From Photobacterium angustum (GTDB lineage: Bacteria > Pseudomonadota > Gammaproteobacteria > Enterobacterales > Vibrionaceae), in contig NZ_PYOM01000003.1 of assembly GCF_003026365.1 (NCBI RefSeq), positions 62,001 through 126,000 of the forward strand: a stretch of 64,000 nt of DNA, given 5' to 3'. How positions within the stretch are numbered: position 1 is the first letter of the stretch; each line of letters begins with the position of its first letter. This document shows, in pieces, positions 52,646-62,182 of this stretch. The notes beneath the pieces were generated by a model. That model saw only the letters and a list, made by a program, of their open reading frames with translations. It did no database searches and was not told the origin of the DNA. The translations under genes and the position numbers were made by a program.

Positions 52646-55104
52646 TAGAATGACTCCCTTAAAGACAAGATTGCAGAGCGACGAACCAAACGCCAAACAG
52701 GCCACGCTCCAGCCACCAACAAGGCTAATAACGCTGTACCCAATGTCGTCAAATAATCCACAGGGAAATATTGCACTGGCATTGTCCAACCAAAGGAATA
52801 TTTAAGCACCACATCAATTAACAGCTGGGCAAGAAACAAACCTAGCGGCAGTGCTATTAACGAGGTAATCACACCAATAAACAGTAACTGTCCACCACCA
52901 AGTAATGCCAGCTCTCGACCTGTCATTCCCATGCAACGTAACAACGCAAACTGACGTTGACGTGATACTTCCCCTGCTATTGTGGCAAAAAATAAACCAC
53001 ATATCGCAATGAACAAGGTTAAATGTCCAAGCGTTGAGGTCACAACAAAAGTACGATCAAAAACCCCCATCGCTTCCTTCATCAAGGCTGCATTATTACG
53101 AATACGTTCAGGCTGTAAACGGAAACGAGCACCAAGATCTGCAAGTAATTTATCTGGATTTACGTTCTTATTTAGGTGAATAGCTAATCCTACTTGCCCA
53201 GAATGCGGCCAGAAACGCTGCCACTTAGACTGTGAAATCAAAACCTGACCATAAGGGTTACCATAGTCATAGTAAATCCCTACAATTTTCCAGCCTTTAT
53301 TCATCGGTGCGGGTAAATTAATGGTATCTCCCACATCCCAATGATTTTTCAGTGCTATAGACTCACTCACCATAACCGAGCGGCTTGTATGCAACGTTTT
53401 CCAATAGTCATAAGCTGTTTTTTTAACGACTAACGCTTTTTTCTCGCCAGAAGTATCACCAATACTCATGACTTGAATAGTACCAGCTTCAGACGGCGTT
53501 TCTTTTTGCCAGCTCCACCAAACTTGCGCAACTTCTGGTTGATCTTGTAACCACTTAGAAATACGTGGCGCCATGTTCATGGATGGACGTATATAAATAT
53601 CAGCAGCTAACCGTTGCTCTAACCAACTTTCAGTAGTGTTTCTAAAGCTCCCCACCATGGTTTCCATACCAATATTTGATGCTAAAGCCAGCATAAATGC
53701 CATCGCTGCAACACCTCGGTAGCTCAAACTTGCCGCGGCATCATTAAAAAACCAACGTAATTGTGCTGAGCGACAAAGCTTGCCAAGCCATAAAAATAAT
53801 TTCCACATCAGATATGGCATGAATAAGCCTGAAGCAATCAAGATAAATGCAATCAGCGCAAAGCCAGCAAGTTGTCCGTGAGGCAGTTGATAGATGCCAA
53901 AAGCAATCAACATGAAAATACCTGAAAACAATGCTTGCCACGCAAATTCTCGACCGCTAAAGCGAATTAAAGACAAATGTGCTGCGAGTCTTGATGGTTG
54001 GGATCTAACTAAACGGATCAAAGGCCAAGTACAGGCAAACGCACAACCAAAGAATGCAATAGCCACACTTGCCAGCCCCCACATCCAATGCCACTGAATT
54101 TGTAAGTTAACGTTAGCGCTATAAAGATCATTGAGAGATGCTGCGACACTAGGCAGTAATTGCTGAGCTAATAACAAGCCCAATAAATTACCACCTATAA
54201 GCCCTAAAACTATCCAAGCGATTAATTCAAAAATTAGCGCTTTCGCGATTTGCCCACTAGTAACGCCTAATTGGCGTAGCACACCAATCAATGGCTGACG
54301 CTGAGCAAAGGATAATGACATCGCTTGGTAAAAAATAAACAACCCTACCACAAACGATAACATGCCCATCGCAAACAAATTTAAATGAAACGCATTAGTT
54401 AAGGGCTCTAATTTCGCGCTTTGTTTACGTTCTAACGTTAATCCTGGAGGAAGAATATGAATTAACTTACTTAATTGTTTTCGGCTCATTTCTCCACAAA
54501 CAACAGCGGTAAAACCAGAGCTTGGATTCAATTCTCGAAGCAGTGCAATATCAGCAATCATACGAGGTTGATTCATTGTCTCGTCTTGAATAATCTCGAT
54601 TGGGCCAATTTTCTTGCCTGAATCTAATGTGATCATACTGCCATCAGACAAACCAATATAATTTGCGAGCTGCTGACCAATCATGATCGGATAAGGTGGG
54701 CGCATTAATTCAAGTAGTTTTACTCGACTTTCATCTAGCCCATCCGAGCCTGACACAGACATCATTGTAACGGGATCAATTCCTAGCAATTGAAAGTCAC
54801 GTTGCTGATCTGTCACGATGCGAAGTTCTTCCATTGGCGAGCAGGTTTTCAATCCTGCTCGGCGCATTTGAATATAAAAACCCTGTGGGACTTTCATCCC
54901 CATTTGTACGTGGCGAATGCGATAAGGAAAAGGATTAGAAAAAAGTTGTTCACCTTCGCGGTAACTTTCTTTTGCTTGCTGGTTTACAGCCATAACGCCA
55001 ACAAGTAAGGCAATACCCAACGTTAGGCCTAACCATACGAGAAGAATTTGAAACGGGTGACGTCGATAGTGCCCCCATAACGCATTAACTACGGGGCGTA
55101 ACAT
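52645..55104 (-). CDS. ABC transporter permease, FtsX/MacB-like (AttF-AttG type)
   Basis: About 819 residues with ten or so TM segments in two FtsX-type halves: TM1 at ~20-40, a periplasmic domain, a three-TM block (~245-375), a second TM stretch (~395-480), another periplasmic domain and a final three-TM block (~690-810). The FtsX end signature RQFALLRCMGMTGRELALLGGGQLLF lies near residue 725. The single long permease equals the fused AttF and AttG of other systems. ATG 55104 (AGGG upstream) is preferred to 55131; it overlaps the ATPase gene by 20 bp. It works with the ATPase and the lipoprotein, likely moving a lipophilic molecule or lipoprotein. Confidence 0.88.
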   Translation of the reverse strand: MLRPVVNALWGHYRRHPFQILLVWLGLTLGIALLVGVMAVNQQAKESYREGEQLFSNPFPYRIRHVQMGMKVPQGFYIQMRRAGLKTCSPMEELRIVTDQQRDFQLLGIDPVTMMSVSGSDGLDESRVKLLELMRPPYPIMIGQQLANYIGLSDGSMITLDSGKKIGPIEIIQDETMNQPRMIADIALLRELNPSSGFTAVVCGEMSRKQLSKLIHILPPGLTLERKQSAKLEPLTNAFHLNLFAMGMLSFVVGLFIFYQAMSLSFAQRQPLIGVLRQLGVTSGQIAKALIFELIAWIVLGLIGGNLLGLLLAQQLLPSVAASLNDLYSANVNLQIQWHWMWGLASVAIAFFGCAFACTWPLIRLVRSQPSRLAAHLSLIRFSGREFAWQALFSGIFMLIAFGIYQLPHGQLAGFALIAFILIASGLFMPYLMWKLFLWLGKLCRSAQLRWFFNDAAASLSYRGVAAMAFMLALASNIGMETMVGSFRNTTESWLEQRLAADIYIRPSMNMAPRISKWLQDQPEVAQVWWSWQKETPSEAGTIQVMSIGDTSGEKKALVVKKTAYDYWKTLHTSRSVMVSESIALKNHWDVGDTINLPAPMNKGWKIVGIYYDYGNPYGQVLISQSKWQRFWPHSGQVGLAIHLNKNVNPDKLLADLGARFRLQPERIRNNAALMKEAMGVFDRTFVVTSTLGHLTLFIAICGLFFATIAGEVSRQRQFALLRCMGMTGRELALLGGGQLLFIGVITSLIALPLGLFLAQLLIDVVLKYSFGWTMPVQYFPVDYLTTLGTALLALLVAGAWPVWRLVRRSAILSLRESF

Positions 55105-55756
55105 GAAGTTGCCCTCCCTGCAGACGAACATGGCCTTGCATGTGTGATGCGACTTTCTTACTGTGTGTTACGACAAGTAAGGTGCAATGAAGTTTTTTAG
55201 TAAGTGATAAAAGTAACCGAATAACGGCTTCAGCGTTGCGTTCGTCAAGACTACCTGTTGGCTCATCGGCTAACAGGATCTTAGGTTCCATATAAATAGC
55301 ACGTGCAATCGCTACACGTTGTTGCTGCCCTCCTGATATTTCTTCAGGATAACGCTCTAACAACTGCATAAGATCTAATGCAGAGATCAACTGACGCCAT
55401 AACTTATCATCTGACGCTAATCCCTTAAGCTGACGGCAAAATTTGATATTATCGGCAACAGTTAGTGTCGGCAATAAATTATATTGCTGAAACACCAAAC
55501 CAATATTATCACGCCTAAAGGTCGTTCGTTCTCGTTCTGAAATAGAATGTATGGGTATATTACCAAGCCAAATCTCCCCTTCTTCAGGAGTATCTAGCCC
55601 AGCAATTAGGTTTAACAGCGTACTTTTACCTGAACCACTTTCACCCATTAACGCAACTTGATCACCTGGCTCAAGATCTAGATTCGTTCCTTGAAGCACG
55701 AAATGAAATTCGGAGCCGTCACGGTATCCTTTGCAGAGTCCTGCGAGTCGTAACAT
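55085..55756 (-). CDS. ABC transporter ATP-binding protein (LolD/MacB-like; AttE)
   Basis: 223 residues. Walker A GESGSGKST (38-46), Q-loop VFQQYNLLP near 90, signature SGGQQQR near 142, Walker B ILLADEPTGSLD near 162 and the His switch in VVTHS near 197. The sequence is of the LolD/MacB/FtsE type, which powers mechanotransmission permeases without lateral import. It is the first gene of the three-gene AttE-(AttFG)-AttH-like operon, overlapping the permease gene by 20 bp. Confidence 0.92.
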   Translation of the reverse strand: MLRLAGLCKGYRDGSEFHFVLQGTNLDLEPGDQVALMGESGSGKSTLLNLIAGLDTPEEGEIWLGNIPIHSISERERTTFRRDNIGLVFQQYNLLPTLTVADNIKFCRQLKGLASDDKLWRQLISALDLMQLLERYPEEISGGQQQRVAIARAIYMEPKILLADEPTGSLDERNAEAVIRLLLSLTKKLHCTLLVVTHSKKVASHMQGHVRLQGGQLHVTPRS

Positions 55757-56158
55757 TTATATCACCAACACTTGAGATCACATTAATTGCTTATAACTTG
55801 AGCAATTAATTAAAATAACTGAATAAATACGTCACGCATTTACGCGGCAAATTTACAGCAAATAGCACTGTCATTAAAGTTATTTCAATTGTCAAAGTCG
55901 CGATAAATAATATCACTTAACTTAAGTAACTTATTATTAATAATCTTAGCTTTTATAAAAAAGATTTAAACCGACACTTTGAATTTATAACTATGACTAT
56001 CATCAATAAATTTACTGTTATGTCATTTATTATCATGAAGATAAAGACATTCATTCCAAATCGCATTTATATATCTATGCTACTTAGTAACATAAATACC
56101 CATCGTTGTTTTAAATTACGTTATACTCATCGGCTATTTCATAATCAGTAGCTTGCGA
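55757..56158. other. Divergent intergenic region between the ABC operon and roxA
   Basis: 402 AT-rich bases without a recognisable gene. They hold the promoters for both divergent genes. No known operator or structured RNA was found by eye. Confidence 0.5.
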
Positions 56159-57292
56159 ATGTATCAATTAACGTTCTCCCTAGAAGAATTTCTCACCCAA
56201 TATTGGCAAAAAAAGCCAACCATTATTAAAGGTGGCTTTAAGCACTTTGTCGATCCTATCAGCCCTGACGAATTAGCGGGGCTCGCGATGGAAGAAGAAG
56301 TTGATTCTCGCTACATTGCAAAGAAAGATGACCAATGGGAAGTCCAGCATGGGCCATTAACCTTCGATAATACGCCAGAAGATAATTGGTCGTTCATCGT
56401 ACAAGCCGCTAATCATTGGCATGAAGGTGCTGCACAATTAGTCACTCCTTTTCGTCAACTTCCAGGCTGGTTGTTTGACGACTTAATGATCAGTTACTCA
56501 ACTCCTGGTGGCGGTGTTGGTCCTCATATTGACCAATATGATGTATTTATTGTTCAAGGCTCAGGTAAGCGTCATTGGCGTGTAGGTGAGAAACGCGATG
56601 ATTATGAGGAAGAATTTCGCCATTCGGCATTACGCCAGATAAAAGGTTTTGAACCTATCATTGATGAAGTGTTAGAAACCGGAGATATTTTATATATTCC
56701 ACCCGGTTTCCCACATGATGGTTATTCTGTGGAAACATCCATGAGTTTTTCTGTCGGTTTCCGTTCACCGAAAAAACAAGAGTTATTAAGCACCTTTGCT
56801 GATTTCGTGATTTCAAATGATATTGGTGATGTCCACTACCACAATCCATCACTCTCTACCCGTAGTTGTAATGGTGCTATTTCAGAGCAAGACTACCATG
56901 ATCTTGAAGCCATGATGCGCAGCTTGCTTGACCACCCGCATTTGTTAAAACAATGGATGGGCGAACATTTAAGCCAAAATCGTCACGAGTTAGATATTGT
57001 TCCGTCCGATCCCGAGTGGAGTAATGAAGAAACATATCAATGCTTAATGAATGGCGATAGCTTTAATCGCATTAGCGGCTTACGTGCGTTTTATCATGAT
57101 GCTCAACCTGAGATCATCTTCATCAATGGTGAACAATATACATTACCTGATGAATGCGCAGACACCGCAAAACAGTTTTGTAATGAGCAAGTCGTAACTG
57201 CTAAATCACTAGGTAATGCCATCCATCACCCAGCAGTATTAACATTATTAACTCAGCTAATTAATCTTGGTTATTGGTACTTAGCAGAATAA
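56159..57292 (+). CDS. roxA: 50S ribosomal protein L16 arginine 3-hydroxylase
   Basis: A JmjC-type 2-oxoglutarate/Fe(II) oxygenase of 377 residues (E. coli RoxA/YcfD 373) that hydroxylates an Arg of ribosomal protein L16. The N terminus has FLTQYWQKKPTIIKGGF. The iron site is His-x-Asp in GPHIDQYDVFIVQ near residue 125, with the distal His in PPGFPHDGY near 185. The C-terminal winged-helix-like domain ends the protein. The frame can open at TTG 56153; ATG 56159 fits the family better. A hairpin at 57319-57359 lies after the gene. Confidence 0.92.
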   Translation: MYQLTFSLEEFLTQYWQKKPTIIKGGFKHFVDPISPDELAGLAMEEEVDSRYIAKKDDQWEVQHGPLTFDNTPEDNWSFIVQAANHWHEGAAQLVTPFRQLPGWLFDDLMISYSTPGGGVGPHIDQYDVFIVQGSGKRHWRVGEKRDDYEEEFRHSALRQIKGFEPIIDEVLETGDILYIPPGFPHDGYSVETSMSFSVGFRSPKKQELLSTFADFVISNDIGDVHYHNPSLSTRSCNGAISEQDYHDLEAMMRSLLDHPHLLKQWMGEHLSQNRHELDIVPSDPEWSNEETYQCLMNGDSFNRISGLRAFYHDAQPEIIFINGEQYTLPDECADTAKQFCNEQVVTAKSLGNAIHHPAVLTLLTQLINLGYWYLAE

Positions 57293-57318
57293 ATAAAAAC
57301 AATGTTATCGCACTAAAA

Positions 57319-57365
57319 ATGGCCTAAATATGTCGGAGTAAACCTCTCCTATAGGCCATATTTTT
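57319..57365. terminator. Possible terminator between roxA and the MATE gene
   Basis: ATGGCCTA (57319-57326) and TAGGCCAT (57352-57359) followed by ATTTTTA. The 25-base loop is long. It lies between convergent genes, roxA (+) and the MATE transporter gene (-). Confidence 0.5.
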
Positions 57366-58731
57366 AAGCGACTAAATTATTCATCCAACGTCGTGAATGT
57401 ACACGAAACGATGATGCAAACCATTTGATCAGCTCTTCTAAACCCAATAAAGCATAAACCCACTCTATCGGCCAATGTAAAATAAATGCACAGAATGCGG
57501 TTACAGGAATACCGACCATCCATTGCGCAATAATATCTTGATAGAAGCAAAACTTAATATCACCACCAGCCCGTAATACACCAACAATCATCACCATTGG
57601 AATACTTTTCAACACCAGAATAATGGCAAAAATATCAAAGAAATGATCAGTTAAAGCGCGTACATCTTCTGTTAATCCTGAAAATAAGTTTAATAACGGT
57701 TGTTTAATTAAAAACATCACACATACCGTTAATAAAGCAAAGCTTAAATTAAGTAACGAAAATGCCCATGCCTTTAAATAGGCTTCATCATTTTTATTCG
57801 CACCAAGTAAATTACCAATAAATACAGCTGATGCATTTGAAATACCGATCAACATTGCAAGTGATAACGACTCAATCGGTGTGATCACCGACATTGCAGC
57901 GAGCCCATTAATACCTAATTGACCAATAATCGCATGATATACAAAAATTCCCCCCGCCCATGCAAGGTGATTAAATGTAATCGGTAATGATAGTTTAAGA
58001 AAACGCTGAATATCTTTCTTATTACAAACAGTCACAACCGTTTGAAAATTAGTCGCTAATAAATGTTTGCGTCCATATAAATAAGACGCAAGTAATACCA
58101 GTTCAATACCACCACTAAGCAACGTCGCCCATGCTGCACCTTTGATCCCCATCGCTGGCAAACCAAATTTACCAAAAATTAACACCCAATTAAGGAACAT
58201 ATTGGCACCAATACCAATCGCACTAAAAAAGGTACTGACGCCCGGCTGGTGCATCGAACGTAAACCCACTGCGATACCAATACCGAATGCTGCACCGAGT
58301 AAATTAAATGCCGTAATGCGTAAATACTCAGAACCTAATGCAATAACTTTTGGTGATTGTGTCGCAAGGCCCATGACCCATTCTGGCGCAAATAAAAACA
58401 ATGCCGCTGCGACTGAAGCAAAACAACCGCTAATCATCACTGTCAAAGCTGTTGCTTCTCGTACTCCTTGCTTATTATTCGCCCCCCAATATTGAGCAGT
58501 TAACATCGCACCGCCTGTCGAGACGCCAAATAACATAATAATGGCAACAAAAAAGGCTTTGCCTGCAATACCAGCAGCAGCTACTTGGGCGTTGCCTAAC
58601 TGTCCTAGCATTAAAATATCGACAAGACTTCGACTCGAAAACAACATTGACTGCAACGCAATAGGTAAAGCAATCCAAAATAACGAACGAAGAAAGCCTC
58701 GATCAAATTGTTGAAGAATAAGTGTTGGCAT
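57364..58731 (-). CDS. MATE-family multidrug/cation efflux transporter
   Basis: 455 residues with 12 hydrophobic segments in two MATE repeats. Repeat marks: PIALQSMLFSSRSLVDILMLGQLG in TM1-2 and the matching LPITFNHLAWAGGIFVYHAIIGQLG near residue 240, the GVSTGGAMLTAQYWGANN region after the first repeat, and VGVLRAGGDIKFCFYQD near 390. Cation-coupled export of drugs or metabolites is expected. TTG 58755 would extend the frame by 8 residues; ATG 58731 is preferred. It is convergent with roxA. Confidence 0.9.
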   Translation of the reverse strand: MPTLILQQFDRGFLRSLFWIALPIALQSMLFSSRSLVDILMLGQLGNAQVAAAGIAGKAFFVAIIMLFGVSTGGAMLTAQYWGANNKQGVREATALTVMISGCFASVAAALFLFAPEWVMGLATQSPKVIALGSEYLRITAFNLLGAAFGIGIAVGLRSMHQPGVSTFFSAIGIGANMFLNWVLIFGKFGLPAMGIKGAAWATLLSGGIELVLLASYLYGRKHLLATNFQTVVTVCNKKDIQRFLKLSLPITFNHLAWAGGIFVYHAIIGQLGINGLAAMSVITPIESLSLAMLIGISNASAVFIGNLLGANKNDEAYLKAWAFSLLNLSFALLTVCVMFLIKQPLLNLFSGLTEDVRALTDHFFDIFAIILVLKSIPMVMIVGVLRAGGDIKFCFYQDIIAQWMVGIPVTAFCAFILHWPIEWVYALLGLEELIKWFASSFRVHSRRWMNNLVA

Positions 58732-59012
58732 TGCAATTATCCCTAATAACAACAATCGATAGTGTAAAACCCACTATCGAATAACCTTTGGTGAAAATTA
58801 CTGATGAACTATCGTGATAAAAGTAGAATAATTATCTAAAATAAAGCACACAGATAGAGAATCAATTTGACGTGAAATGTTATGCTAATCGCGAAAATAA
58901 CTTGATGCCATACCTATTATTCTGAACTTGGTTACAATTAACAAAAATATAATTTTTATATCCACGATAACTCTTCTTAAGTAACACCATAAGGAAATGG
59001 AGCAATGAGGTA

Positions 59013-60473
59013 ATGAAGAAAACAATTCTAGTGGTCGGTGCGTCAGGCTATGTTGGTAGCCATTTAGTGCCAGAATTGCTAAATCAAGGTCATCATGTTA
59101 GAGCAACTGGTCGCAACTTACAGCTGCTAAGAAAGCGTGGCTGGAATGATCTTGATAACCTTGAATTAATTTACCTTGATCTCAATGATGATAGTGACCT
59201 TACGGATCTCTTTCACGGTGTTGATATCGTTTTCTTCCTTGTGCATGGCATGAATCATGGTCATGACTTTATTGATTTTGAATTAGACTGCGCGCGCCAC
59301 TTTAGCCAATATCTAGAACACAGTCAGGTTGAGCAAGTTATCTACTTGGGCGCGCTACAATCTGAAGATGCAGCTTCAACTCACCTGCTAGCTCGTAAAG
59401 AAACAGGCAATATTCTTCGTAATAGTGGAAAAACTATCGTTGAATTACGTGCTGGAATAATTATAGGCCCTGGCTCTGCCGCTTTTGAAGTGATGCGCGA
59501 TTTTGTAAGTCATCTGCCTGTGATGCTAACGCCACAATGGGTCAGTTCTCGCAATTCTCCTATTGCACTTAGAAACTTGTTATTTTATTTAACTGAGCTA
59601 ACTAAAAAGCCCAATAATGAAAACCTCATTTTTGATGTTGCAGGCCCCGAGCAGCTGACTTACCGCGATCAAATGGTACGTTTAGGTACACTGCTAAATA
59701 AGAAAATTCGCGTGATACCGCTTAAATTCTTAAGTCCTGCTATGGCAGCTTATTGGCTGCGTTTTATTACCTCAGTACCGACCAATATTGCGAGAGCATT
59801 AATCAACGGGTTGCAATATGATTTACCAGCAGATGGTAGCAAGTTACAGCAATACATCCCACAAGTCTTAATCAGTTACGATGATGCAATATCAGAAGCA
59901 TTAGAGATGAATGATGAGATCATTGATAGTGAAATTTGGGGATTTGACCCTGATGCATTATCGCGCTGGAAATCTAATTATGGCTATTACCCTAAACAAG
60001 CGGGCTACACGTTAAAAACCGATGCGAGTGCTGAAGATTTATGGCGACAAGTTCAGCTGGTTGGTGGAAAAGAAGGTTACTTTTTTGCCAACAGTCTATG
60101 GCGTATTCGTGAATGGATGGATTCAATGATTGGTGGTAATGCTCTAGAACGTTATCGTCGTGATCCTCAACATTTACAATTGGGCGATCGCATTGACTCT
60201 TGGAAGGTGATCAGTCTTGAAGAAAACCATTTCTTATCACTCCTGTTTGGGATGAAAGCGCCTGGTTTAGGACGATTAGAATTTACCATTAATGATCATG
60301 GTGATCACCGCTCTGTTGATATTCGAGCATGGTGGCATCCGAAAGGTTTTAAAGGTCTTTTATACTGGTTTGCTATGATGCCTGCACACCTATTCATTTT
60401 TAGAGGCATGACATTACAGTTAGTCAAACGTTGTAAAGCGAAAGCGAAAGATGGTCAGATTGATACGGTATAA
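59013..60473 (+). CDS. NmrA-like SDR (NAD(P)-binding) protein with C-terminal DUF2867 domain
   Basis: 486 residues. Residues 1-300 form an extended SDR with the Rossmann motif VVGASGYVGSHL (6-17), YLGAL, LRAGIIIGPGSAAFE near 150 and no canonical YxxxK. Residues ~325-480 are a DUF2867 domain (START-like), with KEGYFFANSLWRIREWMD and GLLYWFAMMPAHLFIFRGM near the end. The fusion is common in proteobacteria; substrate unknown. Upstream ATG-AGG-TAA overlaps the start region; the true ATG is 59013 with GAGG very close, while GGAG at 58998 is better spaced. A terminator follows. Confidence 0.87.
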   Translation: MKKTILVVGASGYVGSHLVPELLNQGHHVRATGRNLQLLRKRGWNDLDNLELIYLDLNDDSDLTDLFHGVDIVFFLVHGMNHGHDFIDFELDCARHFSQYLEHSQVEQVIYLGALQSEDAASTHLLARKETGNILRNSGKTIVELRAGIIIGPGSAAFEVMRDFVSHLPVMLTPQWVSSRNSPIALRNLLFYLTELTKKPNNENLIFDVAGPEQLTYRDQMVRLGTLLNKKIRVIPLKFLSPAMAAYWLRFITSVPTNIARALINGLQYDLPADGSKLQQYIPQVLISYDDAISEALEMNDEIIDSEIWGFDPDALSRWKSNYGYYPKQAGYTLKTDASAEDLWRQVQLVGGKEGYFFANSLWRIREWMDSMIGGNALERYRRDPQHLQLGDRIDSWKVISLEENHFLSLLFGMKAPGLGRLEFTINDHGDHRSVDIRAWWHPKGFKGLLYWFAMMPAHLFIFRGMTLQLVKRCKAKAKDGQIDTV

Positions 60474-60520
60474 CCTTCGCTTTGATTGTCATTTCTAAAA
60501 AATCTGATTAGTCCGTAATA

Positions 60521-60572
60521 AAAAAGGCCCGATAGTGCATGTTATTTCTAACAGCAATATCGGGCGTTTTTC
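60521..60572 (+). terminator. Terminator after the SDR/DUF2867 gene
   Basis: GCCCGATA (60527-60534) and TATCGGGC (60558-60565), with nested TGTTA/TAACA, followed by a T run. It sits between convergent genes. Confidence 0.85.
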
Positions 60573-60610
60573 ATTTACTGTATGTCACTATCAATCGGTG
60601 ATATACAGTA

Positions 60611-62182
60611 TTATGCAGCCACTTGTTTTGTTGCACATGTCATTCTGTACGCGGCGATTGGGCCACTGATCAATGTGAACGCAATCAAGATAGAAACTGG
60701 TACAGCAGTGATCACAATGAACGATTGCAGTGCATTTAAGCCACCGTCACCTGCAAGTAATAATACCGCAGCGACTACACCCATAGTGATCGCCCAGAAC
60801 AAACGATGCTTACTATCAGGTTCATTATCACCAGAAACCACCATCGCAATCGAATATGCCATTGAATCACCTGTGGTAACAACAAACGTTGTCGTCAACA
60901 CAAGAAACGCAGGTAATAAAATACCGCTTAATGGCAAATTAGACAGTGATGCTAATAATACCGCAGGTAGACCACCGTCATTCAGTGGGCCAGAAATTAC
61001 ACCCGGTGTTTGTAGCTCAAGGAAAATACCAGTACCACCTAATACCGCGAACCAGAAATTCGTCACGATAGGCGCACCAATCGCAACCGCAAGAACTAAA
61101 CCTCGAATGCTACGCCCTTCAGAAATACGTGCAATAAAGATTGCCATCATAGGTGCAAAACCGATAAACCAACCCCAGAAGAACCATGTCCACCATACAT
61201 TCCAAGAAGGCTTTTCATTCGCTAAGCTAAGCTCGCCGAAATGATGAATGTAATCACCAAACGCACTACCGAACTCAGTTAAAATAAATTTCGTTGGGCC
61301 TAAGAATAGCATTGCTAGTAATAATCCAAACGCACCAATCACGTTTAAGCGTGATAGCCACTGTAGACCTTTATCCATTCCTGAAGCAGCAGAAATAGAA
61401 TAAATAGACACAACGACTGCAAGGATCATTAACTGAGATTGAACGTTATTTTCAAGCCCTGTTAGTAACTCTAAACTATAACCTAACTGCGATGCTAGGA
61501 AACCAATAGGGCCAATTGTACCAGCGGCAACGGCAATAATTGAGCAAGCGTCAATTACACTACCTAACCAGTGATCTTCTAGCTTCTTTCCAAAGATAGG
61601 AAAAAGCAAAGCACGAGGACGTAATTTAACGCCATGTTCATGGTGTGCATACATTAATACAATAGTTGCCAACGTGCCCAATACAGCCCACGCTAAAAAG
61701 CCCCAGTGTAAGAACGCTTGACCAAGTGCAGGGTCGACAGCTTGTTGTGTAGATCCAACAACACCTTCAAATATCGGCGGTGGTGTAATGAAATGGTAAA
61801 TTGGCTCAGCGGCAGACCAAAATACGCCACCACCAGCTAATAAAGTACACATGATCATGGCTAACCAACGGAAAGTACCGATTGTTGGTTTTTTCACGGT
61901 TCCCATCACCTTTTTACCCAAAGGGCTAAAAGCAATGGCTAAAGCAATAAGAAAGTTAACCAGCATTAAGATCTGCCAGCTATAACCAAAAGTATTGGCT
62001 GCAGATTCAAAGCTAGTTTGAATTAATGCTGTAAAACTGGACATATCAGCCAGTGCAGCAAAGATGAATAAGGAAATGAAACCAATAGTTAGAATTGGAA
62101 CTAGTTTTGCTTCAAAACGAGAAGAATCTGAGTTCAAAGATGTGTTGTTACTATCAGCTATTTGACATGCATTACTTGGCAT
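60611..62182 (-). CDS. BCCT-family transporter (betaine/choline/carnitine type)
   Basis: 523 residues with 12 TM segments. Family marks are GGGVFWSAAEPIYHF near residue 115 (aromatic substrate site), GMDKGLQWLSRLN near 270 and the TM8 signature WWTWFFWGWFIGFAPMM near 320. Vibrios use such transporters to take up glycine betaine, choline or DMSP as compatible solutes. The C-terminal osmosensory extension is short. The region upstream holds no gene for 829 bp, and a terminator-like hairpin lies 84-120 bp upstream of the start. Ligand is not determined by sequence. Confidence 0.92.
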   Translation of the reverse strand: MPSNACQIADSNNTSLNSDSSRFEAKLVPILTIGFISLFIFAALADMSSFTALIQTSFESAANTFGYSWQILMLVNFLIALAIAFSPLGKKVMGTVKKPTIGTFRWLAMIMCTLLAGGGVFWSAAEPIYHFITPPPIFEGVVGSTQQAVDPALGQAFLHWGFLAWAVLGTLATIVLMYAHHEHGVKLRPRALLFPIFGKKLEDHWLGSVIDACSIIAVAAGTIGPIGFLASQLGYSLELLTGLENNVQSQLMILAVVVSIYSISAASGMDKGLQWLSRLNVIGAFGLLLAMLFLGPTKFILTEFGSAFGDYIHHFGELSLANEKPSWNVWWTWFFWGWFIGFAPMMAIFIARISEGRSIRGLVLAVAIGAPIVTNFWFAVLGGTGIFLELQTPGVISGPLNDGGLPAVLLASLSNLPLSGILLPAFLVLTTTFVVTTGDSMAYSIAMVVSGDNEPDSKHRLFWAITMGVVAAVLLLAGDGGLNALQSFIVITAVPVSILIAFTLISGPIAAYRMTCATKQVAA

